Source: Streptococcus parapneumoniae
GTDB lineage: Bacteria; Bacillota; Bacilli; Lactobacillales; Streptococcaceae
Length of the DNA: 64,000 nt
Assembly (NCBI RefSeq): GCF_037076355.1
Contig: NZ_AP026968.1
Location: 1,442,501-1,506,500 of the forward strand
Direction of reading: 5' to 3'
Every line of letters begins with the position of its first letter. Position 1 is the first letter of the stretch. A program made the translations under genes and the position numbers. Below the pieces are notes generated by a model. That model was not told the origin of the DNA and did not search any database. It saw only the letters and a program-made list of their open reading frames with translations. Shown here piece after piece: positions 1-8,200 of the stretch.

Positions 1-821
1 CCATTAGCAGCACGGTAGACTTCAGCATCTCCTGAAAGAGCCAAGTTAATTAACTCTTCTGTCTTACGGATACCGTCAGCAACTGGACGATTGATCAATG
101 GTTTGCCATCGAAACGATCCATTTCAACTGCCTTGTCTGCCGCGATGATAACAGCTTTAGCCTTACGAATGTCTTCCGCAGTTAGTTGGTTACCAACACC
201 GCTAGCACCGTTGGTTTCGACCTTAATGCCAACCCCCATTTCAGCAGCCACTTTTTGAAGGGCTTCTTGGGCCATGTAAGTGTGGGCAATACCTGTTGTA
301 CAAGCTGTAACAGCCACGATGAAGTCATCAGAATCATTTGCAGGAGCTTGAGCTGGTTCCTCAGATTTTTCTGAAGCTTGGTCAAAAAGTTCGATAACTT
401 GGTCAGCTGATGTTACTTGACGAAGTTTGTCAGCAAAACCGTCTTTCATCAAGTATTGAGACAATTCTGCCAAGGCAGCCAAGTGAGTATCATTGGCACC
501 TTCTGGAGCTGCAATCATGAAGAAGAGGTCAGTTGCTTGCCCATCTAAACTTTCATAGTCAACACCCTTGTTTGACTTAGCAAAGAGAACAGTCGCTTCT
601 TTTACAGCAGCATTTTTGCTGTGAGGCATTGCGATTCCGTCACCCAAACCAGTGGAAGTCAAAGCTTCACGCGCCAAAATTCCTTCTTTAAAGGTTTCAA
701 AATCTGTCACATAACCGTGGTCTGTCAAACTTTTAATCATCTCGTCGATGACAGCTGTTTTTTCAGTTGCCTGCAAATCCAGCAACATGATATCTTTTCT
801 CAATAGGTCTTGAATTTTCAT
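1..821 (-). CDS. fruA: Fructose-specific PTS enzyme II (IIA-IIB part, C-terminus outside window)
   Basis: This protein phosphorylates fructose during uptake, giving fructose-1-phosphate. The visible 273 residues cover an N-terminal IIA domain (about residues 5-145, phospho-histidine probably His67 in the GIAMPHS motif), a Pro/Ala linker, and the start of a IIB domain (from about residue 168, with the phospho-cysteine in TACTTG near residue 174). The membrane IIC domain must lie beyond the window start. The ATG at 819-821 overlaps the fruK stop by ATGA, so the genes are translationally coupled. It is the last gene of fruR-fruK-fruA. The identification is firm; only the length is unknown. Confidence 0.95.
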   Translation of the reverse strand, partial: MKIQDLLRKDIMLLDLQATEKTAVIDEMIKSLTDHGYVTDFETFKEGILAREALTSTGLGDGIAMPHSKNAAVKEATVLFAKSNKGVDYESLDGQATDLFFMIAAPEGANDTHLAALAELSQYLMKDGFADKLRQVTSADQVIELFDQASEKSEEPAQAPANDSDDFIVAVTACTTGIAHTYMAQEALQKVAAEMGVGIKVETNGASGVGNQLTAEDIRKAKAVIIAADKAVEMDRFDGKPLINRPVADGIRKTEELINLALSGDAEVYRAAN

Positions 822-1729
822 CGTTTTTCTACCTCAACTTTTTCATATGTTTCTTTAATAAATTCTGCTGTTGCCAAGTCATCTGAGAAGGTCGTTGCTG
901 TTCCACAAGCAACTCCCCATTTGAAGGCTTCTACTGCGTCTTTTGATTTGACAAATTCACCTGTGAATCCGGCAACCATAGAATCACCAGCTCCGACTGA
1001 ATTTTTCACTGTTCCTTTGATTGGTTTAGCGAAATAAGCTCCCTCAGATGTGACAAGAAGAGCACCGTCACCAGCCATAGAGATAATGACGTTTTGAGCA
1101 CCCTTAACCAGTAACTCTCGAGCATATTTCTCAATTTGGTCCAAACTGTCAAGTTCAACCCCAAAGATAGCTCCAAGTTCATGATTGTTTGGTTTGACCA
1201 AAAGTGGCTGGTGGTCCAAACTATCAATCAAGGTCTGCCCTTCAAAGTCACAAATCACTTGCGCACCCGTCTGACGCGTCAAGGCAATCAAATCCTTGTA
1301 AATGACATTGCCCAGATTTTTAGCACTTGAACCCGCAAACACCACCGTATCTTCTGCTGTCAGACTAGATAAAATAGCTTTCAATTCTTCTAGCTGAGCT
1401 GGTTCCACATTTGGACCCGTTCCGTTGATTTCTGTTTCTTGGTCTGCTTTGATTTTAACATTGATACGAGTATCTTCTGCCACTTGGACAAAACGCGTCT
1501 CGATTTCTTCCTCTGCCAGAGTATCTGTGATAAATTTACCAGTAAAACCTCCGATAAATCCCGTCGCTGTATTTGGAATATCCAAACGTTTCAAGACACG
1601 ACTGACATTGATTCCTTTCCCACCAGCAAACTTATCATCACTGTCCATACGATTGACACTACCGACTTGGACTTGGTCCAAGCGAACGATATAGTCAATG
1701 GATGGATTGAGTGTGACTGTATAAATCAT
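818..1729 (-). CDS. fruK: 1-phosphofructokinase
   Basis: A 303-residue PfkB-family sugar kinase that converts fructose-1-phosphate to fructose-1,6-bisphosphate in the cytoplasm. The N-terminal substrate motif GGKGINVSR and the C-terminal NSVGAGDSMVAGF signature with the catalytic Asp are both present, and the length is normal for the family. The start overlaps the fruR stop by 4 bp and the end overlaps fruA by 4 bp, so this is a tightly coupled operon. Tagatose-6-phosphate kinases are related, but the position next to a fructose PTS makes FruK the right call. Confidence 0.96.
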   Translation of the reverse strand: MIYTVTLNPSIDYIVRLDQVQVGSVNRMDSDDKFAGGKGINVSRVLKRLDIPNTATGFIGGFTGKFITDTLAEEEIETRFVQVAEDTRINVKIKADQETEINGTGPNVEPAQLEELKAILSSLTAEDTVVFAGSSAKNLGNVIYKDLIALTRQTGAQVICDFEGQTLIDSLDHQPLLVKPNNHELGAIFGVELDSLDQIEKYARELLVKGAQNVIISMAGDGALLVTSEGAYFAKPIKGTVKNSVGAGDSMVAGFTGEFVKSKDAVEAFKWGVACGTATTFSDDLATAEFIKETYEKVEVEKR

Positions 1730-2466
1730 ACTTCTATTACCTCCGTTTTCTCCTTAATAACCTGCAAGAGCTCATGCCCTTTACTTGTGATAACAATAGC
1801 TCGTTTGAGTGGTGCTACCTTGGCAAAGCAAGTTTGTCCAATTTTTGACGAATCCACCAAGACATAGATCTGTTTGGCATTCTCCAAAATAGCTCTCTTC
1901 ACAGCTCCCTCCTCCATATCTGGAGTCGTATAATAGCCATCGTCCACACCATTCATCCCTATAAAGGCACGGTCAAAGTGCAATTGGTTAATCTGGTTAA
2001 GAGCAACGCCCCCGATGCTAGCATCTGTCGCCATCTTGACACTTCCTCCAACCATGACCGTTGGAATCTGCTTTTCAACCAACTGTGCTGCATGGTGAAT
2101 CGAGTTGGTTACTACAGTAATATTCTTATTAACCAATTCATGAATCAAAAAAGCAGTTGTTGTTCCAGCATCGATAAAGATGACATCTTGTTCCTTGATG
2201 AGAGAGGCTGCTTTCTGAGCTAACAACTTCTTCTCTTGAAGGTTTTTGACAGATTTTTCTTGAATGGTTTCTTCTTCCTGCAAGGAATGGGGCAATTCTG
2301 CTCCACCATGCACGCGACGAAGCTTGTTTTCCGCTTCCAACTCATCCAAGTCTCTTCGAACCGTTGATTCTGACGTTTCTAGCAAACTAACTAATTTCTC
2401 TAGAGAGACTACATGATGTTGATTCAACTCCTCTAAAATCAGTTGCTTCCGCTCTGTTTTTAACAC
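1726..2466 (-). CDS. fruR: DeoR-family fructose operon repressor
   Basis: A 246-residue DeoR/GlpR-type regulator. It has an N-terminal winged helix (about residues 5-55, including the SESTVRRDLDEL recognition helix) and a C-terminal sugar-phosphate sensor domain with the family DAGTTT motif near residue 101. The start is GTG at 2464-2466, preceded by a strong AGGAGGTGA ribosome-binding site. It is first in the operon and probably senses fructose-1-phosphate or a related ester and represses its own promoter. The sensed ligand is inferred from context. Confidence 0.93.
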   Translation of the reverse strand: MLKTERKQLILEELNQHHVVSLEKLVSLLETSESTVRRDLDELEAENKLRRVHGGAELPHSLQEEETIQEKSVKNLQEKKLLAQKAASLIKEQDVIFIDAGTTTAFLIHELVNKNITVVTNSIHHAAQLVEKQIPTVMVGGSVKMATDASIGGVALNQINQLHFDRAFIGMNGVDDGYYTTPDMEEGAVKRAILENAKQIYVLVDSSKIGQTCFAKVAPLKRAIVITSKGHELLQVIKEKTEVIEV

Positions 2467-2498
2467 TGAATCACCTCCTGTTATCGTTTACACTATTC

Positions 2499-2526
2499 AT
2501 TCTATCACACTTTTTTTCAAAGTCAA
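2499..2526 (-). promoter_or_regulatory. Promoter of the fruRKA operon
   Basis: On the minus strand, TTGACT (-35, 2521-2526) and TAGAAT (-10, 2499-2504) are separated by 16 bp, about 33 bp before the fruR GTG. This is the only near-consensus promoter in the gap. Confidence 0.8.
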
Positions 2527-2534
2527 GCATTTTT

Positions 2535-2563
2535 TATCATTTTCTTTCAAATTCTATCATTTT
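2535..2563 (-). promoter_or_regulatory. Direct-repeat operator candidate upstream of the fru promoter
   Basis: The 9-mer TATCATTTT (plus-strand reading) occurs at 2535-2543 and 2555-2563, exactly 20 bp or two helical turns apart, just upstream of the -35. A degenerate third copy (TCTATCACACTTT) lies across the -10 near 2501. DeoR-family regulators often bind tandem direct repeats, so these are likely FruR sites. This is inference. Confidence 0.5.
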
Positions 2564-2583
2564 TCTTATTTCCAGAATTTTTA

Positions 2584-2612
2584 TTGCAAGATAAGAGCCT
2601 TTATGGTAGACT
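2584..2612 (+). promoter_or_regulatory. Promoter of tRNA-Ser
   Basis: TTGCAA (2584-2589) and TAGACT (2607-2612) are separated by 17 bp, placing the start about 8 bases before the mature tRNA. It diverges from the fru promoter. Confidence 0.6.
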
Positions 2613-2627
2613 ATTTGAGTAAGTATT

Positions 2628-2715
2628 GGAAGATTACTCAAGAGGCTTAAGAGGCCGTGTTGGAAACGCGGTAGGCGTGTAACAGCGTGCGTGGGTTCGA
2701 ATCCCATGTCTTCCG
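2628..2715 (+). tRNA. tRNA-Ser (GGA anticodon)
   Basis: The sequence folds as a class II tRNA of 88 nt. The acceptor stem is GGAAGAT paired with GTCTTCC. The anticodon stem CCGTG/CGCGG encloses the loop TTGGAAA, giving anticodon GGA. A long variable arm precedes the T-arm GTGGG TTCGAAT CCCAT. The 3' CCA is not encoded. It is a single-gene unit followed directly by a terminator. Confidence 0.95.
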
Positions 2716-2723
2716 TTTATTTT

Positions 2724-2759
2724 AAAAAAGATACCCAAGAAATCTTGGGTATCTTTTTT
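2724..2759 (+). terminator. Rho-independent terminator, bidirectional
   Basis: The stem AAAAAAGATACCCAAG / CTTGGGTATCTTTTTT closes a 4-nt loop (AAAT). It ends the tRNA-Ser transcript and, because it is symmetrical with T-runs both ways, can also end the convergent metal-transporter transcript whose stop is at 2794. Confidence 0.9.
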
Positions 2760-2793
2760 CTTATATGCTTGTTTTATAACTCGGGTGAATTTC

Positions 2794-4128
2794 TTAGAAA
2801 ATATCAAATAACAATTTCACATTGAGAATTGTTAAGATAATGGAAACGATATAGCCAAGGATGGTATTCCATTTGGCATTGGTAAATTCTCCCATCAGTG
2901 ATTTCTTAGAAGTTAGATAAATCAGTGGGAAGATTGAAAATGGAAGAGCAATCGAAAGAAAGACTTGTGAATAAACCAATAACTGATCTAATGTTTTTTC
3001 CTGATGACCAAACAGAACCGCTACAATCATGACAGGCAACAAGGCAAAGAGACGAGTTGCCAAACGAATGAACCATTGAGGTAATCTCATATGCAAGAAA
3101 CCTTCCATAACGATTTGTCCAGTCAAGGTACCCGTAATTGTCGAATTTTGACCACTGGCTAATAAAGCCAAGGCAAACAAGGTTGATAAGGTCGAGCTAG
3201 CTATAGCTCCTGCAATAGTAGAATCCTGCAAGGCATTATACATTTGAGAGAAGGCAGAAATCTCAGATGCATGGCCGAAAAAGAGAGCCGCCCCGAGAAT
3301 TAATAGAAGGGAGTTAACCACAAAGGCCAAGGATAATTGGAGATTTGAATCCCAGGTCATAAAGCGCACGGCTTTTCGAACATCATTCTTGTCCTTGTGA
3401 TTGATTTTCCGAGTTTGTGACAAGGAAGAATGCAAATAGAGGTTATGGGGCATAACCGTTGCTCCCACGATCCCTAGTGCCAAGGTTAATTGACTTTCAT
3501 GCCCTGGCAAGGGACTTTCAAATAAGGTTGCATTCGGTAGATAACCCTCAACGATTCCTTGGAAGCTTGGATGTGACAAAGCTACCAGATAGGTAAAAAT
3601 TGCTAGAATGGTTAAAATCAGTGTTGTCACAATAGCTTCAATCTTCTTAAAGCCAAATTTCATCAGAAGCAATAAGAGAAAAACATCCAACACGGTCAAG
3701 AGAATTGCTATCATAATCGGAATCTTAAAGAGAAGATTGAGAGCAATCGCTGAACCTAGAACTTCTGCCAGATCTGTCGCCATCAAGGCTAATTCTAAAA
3801 TCACCCATAGACTATAACGAAGCCATTTAGGTGAATGATGAGCCGTTGCTTGAGCCAGGTCCATCTGGGTTACAATACCAAGCTTTCCTGCCACCTGCTG
3901 AAGTTGCATGGCAATGAGAGATGAAATCAAGATAACAAACAAGAGACTATACTTATAGGAAGCACCACCGACTACACTGGTAATCCAGTTTCCTGGATCC
4001 ATATAACCAACTGCGACAAGAGCACCCGGACCTAAAAAGGCATTTAAATTTTGCCAGAAATGATTGTTATTTGGAGTATCGATAGATTGATTAATCTCAG
4101 AGAGTGACACTTTTTTATGAGAAGACAT
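2794..4128 (-). CDS. mntH: NRAMP-family Mn2+/Fe2+ transporter
   Basis: A 444-residue integral membrane protein with about eleven hydrophobic segments, predicted to import manganese or ferrous iron with protons. The TM1 metal-binding motif DPGNW (residues 44-48) and the TM6 motif MPHNLYLHSS are intact, as is the family pattern of two inverted repeats. The start at 4126-4128 has a good site (AGAGGTAAG). It is transcribed alone from an unusual tandem promoter array and ends at the shared terminator at 2724-2759. Metal preference cannot be read from sequence, but the palindromes upstream fit a metal-responsive DtxR/MntR-type repressor. Confidence 0.92.
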   Translation of the reverse strand: MSSHKKVSLSEINQSIDTPNNNHFWQNLNAFLGPGALVAVGYMDPGNWITSVVGGASYKYSLLFVILISSLIAMQLQQVAGKLGIVTQMDLAQATAHHSPKWLRYSLWVILELALMATDLAEVLGSAIALNLLFKIPIMIAILLTVLDVFLLLLLMKFGFKKIEAIVTTLILTILAIFTYLVALSHPSFQGIVEGYLPNATLFESPLPGHESQLTLALGIVGATVMPHNLYLHSSLSQTRKINHKDKNDVRKAVRFMTWDSNLQLSLAFVVNSLLLILGAALFFGHASEISAFSQMYNALQDSTIAGAIASSTLSTLFALALLASGQNSTITGTLTGQIVMEGFLHMRLPQWFIRLATRLFALLPVMIVAVLFGHQEKTLDQLLVYSQVFLSIALPFSIFPLIYLTSKKSLMGEFTNAKWNTILGYIVSIILTILNVKLLFDIF

Positions 4129-4204
4129 AGATACTTACCTCTTTCTAAACCTACTTTTTCATTATTTTCTATTAGAGAAAAATAAGATTGACTTTAAACT
4201 ATTA

Positions 4205-4648
4205 AAACAATGAAAACTATATGAAAAACATTTAGTTTTTTCATTATTTTTCTTAAGGCACCTTAATATTTTTCTTAAGGCACCTTAATTATAACACAAA
4301 AATGAAAACTATATGAAAAACATTTAGTTTTTTCATTATTTTTCTTAAGGCACCTTAATATTTTTCTTAAGGCACCTTAATTATAACACAAAAATGAAAA
4401 CTATATGAAAAACATTTAGTTTTTTCATTATTTTTCTTAAGGCACCTTAATATTTTTCTTAAGGCACCTTAATTATAACACAAAAATGAAAACTATATGA
4501 AAAACATTTAGTTTTTTCATTATTTTTCTTAAGGCACCTTAATATTTTTCTTAAGGCACCTTAATTATAACACAAAAATGAAAACTATATGAAAAACATT
4601 TAGTTTTTTCATTATTTTTCTTAAGGCACCTTAATTATAACAGAAAAT
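4205..4648 (-). repeat. Tandem array of 92-bp units upstream of mntH
   Basis: Five units repeat with an exact 92-bp period; the same TGAAAACT landmark falls at 4211, 4303, 4395, 4487 and 4579. Units 1-4 are nearly identical over their whole length. The fifth (mntH-distal) unit lacks one internal 22-bp step. Each unit has an AT-rich inverted repeat (AATGAAAA...TTTTCATT), then one or two TTAAGGCACCTTAA palindromes, then ATTATAACA. There is no spacer sequence between units, so this is not a CRISPR. Such a perfect tandem array is likely to vary in copy number. Confidence 0.95.
4253..4642 (-). promoter_or_regulatory. Nine operator palindromes with five extended -10 promoters
   Basis: TTAAGG-CA-CCTTAA, a perfect 6-bp inverted repeat, begins at 4253, 4275, 4345, 4367, 4437, 4459, 4529, 4551 and 4621. 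Paired boxes are 22 bp apart. On the minus strand the box nearest each unit end abuts TGTTATAAT, an extended -10 (plus positions 4288-4296, 4380-4388, 4472-4480, 4564-4572, 4634-4642). The transcription start would therefore fall inside the palindrome, where a bound repressor would block RNA polymerase. The palindrome resembles DtxR/MntR-family operators; the actual regulator is not in the window. Confidence 0.65.
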
Positions 4649-4689
4649 ATGATAAAAACTTAAGAAAATTCAGGACTTGATTTAATATT

Positions 4690-4720
4690 TAGGATACAAC
4701 AAAATGTTGTATTCTTTTTT
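4690..4720 (+). terminator. Possible terminator hairpin, plus orientation
   Basis: ATACAACA and TGTTGTAT form an 8-bp stem with a 3-nt loop, followed by TTCTTTTTTT. No plus-strand gene is evident upstream, so it may simply insulate the repeat array from tmRNA. Confidence 0.35.
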
Positions 4721-4740
4721 TGCAAAAGAATACCAAAGAA

Positions 4741-4772
4741 TAAAATAAAAAACGTTGTAAAAACAACGTTTT
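4741..4772 (-). terminator. Terminator of tmRNA
   Basis: On the minus strand AAAACGTTGT and ACAACGTTTT form a 10-bp stem with a 4-nt loop, followed by a TTATTTTATT tract about 35 nt after the tmRNA 3' end. Confidence 0.75.
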
Positions 4773-4804
4773 AGAAAGATTTACAAAACAATGTAAATTA
4801 TCAA

Positions 4805-5149
4805 TGGAGCCGGTGGGAGTCGAACCCACGTCCAAACATCTGCTAACATATTTGTCTACAACCATAGGTTATGTATTCGTTTAACAGTCCCTCGACACAT
4901 AACTCAAGCCTAGAAACCGCGAGTCTATCAATCTCTTATCAAGCCGCTAGACAAGACTTGATCGTATCTCGCTAATAATAAGACCTGTCATTGAACACGA
5001 GCAATCCAAATCGGGTCACGCCTGCTGGTTTTTAGGCAGCTAGAGCGTAAGAAGTGTTATTTTTTGCAGTTATATTTAACTGAGCGTTTACGTCGCCACA
5101 CGAGTCGCAAAATATGCCTCATAATGCCTGTCGAATCCGTAACGACCCC
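4805..5149 (-). ncRNA. ssrA: Transfer-messenger RNA (tmRNA)
   Basis: A 345-nt RNA that rescues stalled ribosomes. The 5' end GGGGTCG pairs with CGGCTCC at the 3' end to form the tRNA-like acceptor, and a T-arm (GTGGG TTCGACT CCCAC) precedes it. The 3' CCA is not encoded; base 4805 is the discriminator. The tag reading frame is at 5032-5067 (minus): codons for AKNNTSYALAA followed by TAA, which adds the usual Ala-Ala degradation end. The mature 5' end was set by the acceptor pairing. Confidence 0.95.
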
Positions 5150-5165
5150 AAAAGACAATAGAACC

Positions 5166-5194
5166 ATTATACCTCATCTAACTCAAAAATGCAA
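5166..5194 (-). promoter_or_regulatory. Promoter of tmRNA
   Basis: On the minus strand TTGCAT (5189-5194) and TATAAT (5166-5171) are 17 bp apart, placing the transcript start about 10 nt before the mature RNA. Confidence 0.8.
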
Positions 5195-5452
5195 AAAAGA
5201 AATCACTTACCTAAAAAAGATACTATTCGAGAAATTTAGCAAACTGGGAGACTAACTACAACTTTCTCAGTGCATAACTTTACGATTGTGAATAGAGCTT
5301 ACGAAATCCAATTAACACATACCTAAGATGAAGCTATCTGTTTTGAAGAAATTCACGAAGAGAATTTTCTTACTCTCTTTGTTTCAATTCGTTTGCGTTT
5401 AAAAACTATAAAATCAATCCTTATATTATTCGGACTACTTTTTACTTGTTGT

Positions 5453-5540
5453 GCTAAAATAAATAGGTTTCATTCGAACTTTAATAGACTATGAAAACCA
5501 GTGGAACTTACCCTGACACGGAATTCCACTGGTTTTTTCG
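5453..5540 (+). ncRNA. Candidate small RNA ending in a strong terminator hairpin
   Basis: The 5195-5640 gap has no convincing gene. It does contain an extended -10 TGCTAAAAT (5452-5460) without a clear -35, then a hairpin whose arms AAAACCAGTGGAA (5494-5506) and TTCCACTGGTTTT (5524-5536) match perfectly, followed by a T-run. A transcript of about 70-75 nt is predicted. I see no CiaR-type paired box, so I do not assign it to the Cia-dependent RNAs. It could instead be only a terminator. Confidence 0.3.
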
Positions 5541-5639
5541 ATTTTTATCAGATTAACTTCTACTATTTTTAGCTGTGAAAATTAGTTTAGGACTTTAACT
5601 TATTTTCAATCTTCTAATCTAAAGGCCACTTCCAGTAAA

Positions 5640-5662
5640 GAAAAATCAGGGTTCTCCTGACT
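5640..5662 (-). terminator. Terminator of the AI-2E family permease gene
   Basis: On the minus strand GTCAGG-AGAA-CCCTGATTTTTC forms a compact GC-stem hairpin plus T-run right after the stop codon at 5664. Confidence 0.7.
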
Positions 5663-5663
5663 T

Positions 5664-6773
5664 TTACTTAGCTAATTCTCTTTCTCGTTCTTTCATTATT
5701 TTATGATTTTCATACAAACGGGATAAGAACTTAGAAATTTCTTTTAAGATAGAATAGGTTGGCACTGCGACAATCATTCCAACTACACCATAGATATTGC
5801 TTGACAACAAAAGTAAAACCAAAATCGTGATTGGATGAACCTTCATAACACTTCCTACGATTCGAGGATATAAGATATTACCATCTACCTGCTGAACAAC
5901 AAGCATATAAATCACTGCAATCAGCATTCTATGGGGATCAGTGAATATATTTGCGATGATCATAGGAATCAAGCCAATACTTGGTCCCACATAAGGAATT
6001 AAATTGGCTACACCAGAAAAAATAGCAAAAACTAAAGCATATTTTAAACCAATAATACTATAGCCAATATAAGCCAAACAACCTATAATGATTGCGTCAA
6101 TCGAAACTCCACTAATATAGCGAGCAATCGTCGCATTTAAACTCTTTAATAAGCCTGCAATATGCAAGCGATCCCTCTTTAGAATCGTTCTTTCAAGCAT
6201 GGGCAAGAATTTATGTCCATCTAGTAAGAAATAAACCAAAAAAACTGGAGTCATAATCAAAATCAAAACAGTACTGATAAGAGCTGACAAGACGCTCCCC
6301 ACACTATTTGATACGCTATTTAGGATATTTTGAAGAATATCAACATAGGATAAGTTTAGTTGCTGAATTGTAGCTTCTACATCCAAATTCTGGAGTGCAG
6401 GATAATTAGATAAGTCTATGATTAAGTCTTGTACTCGACTATAAATAGTTTGACTAGATATAATCAAACTAGATAACTGATTAATCAAAATAGGTAAGAG
6501 ATAGACAACACCTATGACCATTCCCCAGACCAAAGCACACAAGGTAATTAAAATACCAAGCAAACGATTGAGTTTACAGACTTTATTTAAGAAAGTAACA
6601 ATAGGGTTTGTCAAATAATAAAGAAAGCCCCCTAATAAAAATGGAATCATAATTGTATTAAGCACGCTAACAAAAGGGTTAATCAAAGACCCCATCTGTC
6701 TCCATAGGTAAAAGATGATGGTTAAGAGTAAAATTTCTGTGGTCCAAAAAAATAATTTATTTCTACGAAACAT
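5664..6773 (-). CDS. AI-2E family transporter (PerM/YdiK-like permease)
   Basis: A 369-residue membrane protein with about seven to eight hydrophobic helices: three at the N-terminus, then a soluble stretch (about residues 85-145), then the C-terminal block with the IPYVGPSIGLIP and LYPRIVG signatures of the AI-2E/UPF0118 family. Members export small molecules or ions, and the substrate is often unknown despite the family name. The start at 6771-6773 has a GGGAGGTAACTC site. It is divergent from dacA and transcribed alone. Family is secure, substrate is not. Confidence 0.85.
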   Translation of the reverse strand: MFRRNKLFFWTTEILLLTIIFYLWRQMGSLINPFVSVLNTIMIPFLLGGFLYYLTNPIVTFLNKVCKLNRLLGILITLCALVWGMVIGVVYLLPILINQLSSLIISSQTIYSRVQDLIIDLSNYPALQNLDVEATIQQLNLSYVDILQNILNSVSNSVGSVLSALISTVLILIMTPVFLVYFLLDGHKFLPMLERTILKRDRLHIAGLLKSLNATIARYISGVSIDAIIIGCLAYIGYSIIGLKYALVFAIFSGVANLIPYVGPSIGLIPMIIANIFTDPHRMLIAVIYMLVVQQVDGNILYPRIVGSVMKVHPITILVLLLLSSNIYGVVGMIVAVPTYSILKEISKFLSRLYENHKIMKERERELAK

Positions 6774-6857
6774 GAGTTACCTCCCTCACTCTATTTTACC
6801 ATATTTTCAAAAAGCTTAACGGATGAATTATTAAAGCAAGAATATTTTTTTTCTTTA

Positions 6858-6866
6858 TGATAGAAT
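6858..6866 (+). promoter_or_regulatory. Extended -10 promoter of dacA, near-leaderless
   Basis: TGATAGAAT ends 9 nt before the dacA ATG at 6876, and there is no Shine-Dalgarno sequence in between. The transcript should begin 0-3 nt before the start codon. Confidence 0.6.
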
Positions 6867-6875
6867 AAAACTACT

Positions 6876-8117
6876 ATGAAAAAAATATGTTTAACTTTAT
6901 TAACTGTCTCCCTTTTAGGAGGCGCTTCTACTGTTGCTGCTCAAGATTTTAATATTGCTGCAAAACATGCCATTGCTGTTGAAGCAAATACTGGTAAAAT
7001 ACTTTATGAAAAAGATGCAACTCAGCCAGTCGAAATCGCTTCTATTACAAAATTGATTACGGTTTATCTTGTCTATGAAGCTTTGGAAAACGGAAGTATT
7101 ACACTATCTACCCCAGTAGATATTTCAGATTATCCTTATCGATTGACAACAAACTCTGAAGCAAGTAATGTTCCTATGGAGGCTCGTAATTATACCGTCG
7201 AACAACTACTGGAAGCAACCCTCGTATCTAGCGCTAACAGCGCAGCCATTGCTCTAGCTGAGAAAATTGCTGGCTCAGAAAAAGATTTCGTCGACATGAT
7301 GCGGGCAAAACTCTTGGAATGGGGAATCAAAGATGCCACGGTTGTCAATACAACTGGTCTGAACAACGAGACTCTAGGAGATAATATTTACCCAGGGTCT
7401 AATAAAGATGATGAAAATAAGCTCAGCGCTTATGATGTTGCTATCGTTGCTCGTAACCTCATCAAAAAGTACCCACAAGTCTTGGAAATCACCAAAAAAC
7501 CTTCCTCTACTTTTGCTGGGATGACAATCACTTCAACCAACTACATGTTAGAAGGTATGCCTGCTTACCGTGGTGGTTTTGATGGGCTAAAAACAGGAAC
7601 AACAGATAAGGCTGGAGAGTCTTTTGTTGGTACTACTGTCGAAAAAGGCATGAGAATCATCACAGTTGTTTTAAATGCAGACCATCAAGACAATAATCCC
7701 TACGCTCGGTTTACAGCTACATCTTCCCTAATGGATTATATTTCTTCTACATTTACACTTCGCAAAATCGTTCAACAAGGCGATGCCTATCAAGATAGCA
7801 AAGCCCCTGTACAAGATGGAAAAGAAGATACGGTAACTGCAGTGGCTCCAGAGGATATCTATCTAATCGAACGTGTTGGGAGTCAATCTTCCCAATCTGT
7901 TCAATTCACACCTAATTCCAAAGCAATCCCAGCACCACTTGAAGCTGGAACAGTGGTTGGACATCTGACTTACGAAGACAAGGACTTGATTGGTCAAGGT
8001 TACATCACCACAGAGCGCCCTAGTTTTGAAATGGTAGCAGAAAAGAAAATTGAAAAAGCCTTCTTCTTAAAAGTTTGGTGGAATCAGTTTATCCGATTTG
8101 TTAATGAGAAATTATAA
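6876..8117 (+). CDS. dacA: D-alanyl-D-alanine carboxypeptidase, PBP3
   Basis: A 413-residue low-molecular-mass penicillin-binding protein that trims the terminal D-Ala from peptidoglycan stem peptides outside the membrane. The signal peptide is residues 1-22. The catalytic motifs are in order: S56-ITK (SxxK), S119-AN (SxN) and K239-TG. The C-terminal half after about residue 290 is the beta-rich PBP5_C domain, and the last 20 residues form an amphipathic membrane anchor rich in Trp, Phe and Lys. No resistance-type change in the motifs is visible. The gene lies convergent with the suf operon. Confidence 0.95.
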   Translation: MKKICLTLLTVSLLGGASTVAAQDFNIAAKHAIAVEANTGKILYEKDATQPVEIASITKLITVYLVYEALENGSITLSTPVDISDYPYRLTTNSEASNVPMEARNYTVEQLLEATLVSSANSAAIALAEKIAGSEKDFVDMMRAKLLEWGIKDATVVNTTGLNNETLGDNIYPGSNKDDENKLSAYDVAIVARNLIKKYPQVLEITKKPSSTFAGMTITSTNYMLEGMPAYRGGFDGLKTGTTDKAGESFVGTTVEKGMRIITVVLNADHQDNNPYARFTATSSLMDYISSTFTLRKIVQQGDAYQDSKAPVQDGKEDTVTAVAPEDIYLIERVGSQSSQSVQFTPNSKAIPAPLEAGTVVGHLTYEDKDLIGQGYITTERPSFEMVAEKKIEKAFFLKVWWNQFIRFVNEKL

Positions 8118-8148
8118 AAAAATCGCGGTTTAAAATCGCGATTTTTTA
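8116..8148 (+). terminator. Bidirectional terminator between dacA and sufB
   Basis: AAAAATCGCG and CGCGATTTTT pair over about 10 bp with T-runs on both strands, immediately after the dacA stop and 52 bp beyond the convergent sufB stop. Confidence 0.9.
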
Positions 8149-8200
8149 TTACAAATTCATCTTCAAAGTCCTTGATTTTGAGTATATCTAAAATCAAATT

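Noticed and set aside
1439..1867. A 142-codon plus-strand open frame
   Set aside because: It is antisense to fruK and fruR, with composition typical of a shadow frame.
4205..4648. Regular repeats as a CRISPR array
   Set aside because: The 92-bp units are contiguous with no unique spacers, there are no cas genes, and the unit contains promoter and operator elements.
5064..5255. A 63-codon plus-strand open frame
   Set aside because: It covers the 5' end of tmRNA on the opposite strand; the RNA is certain.
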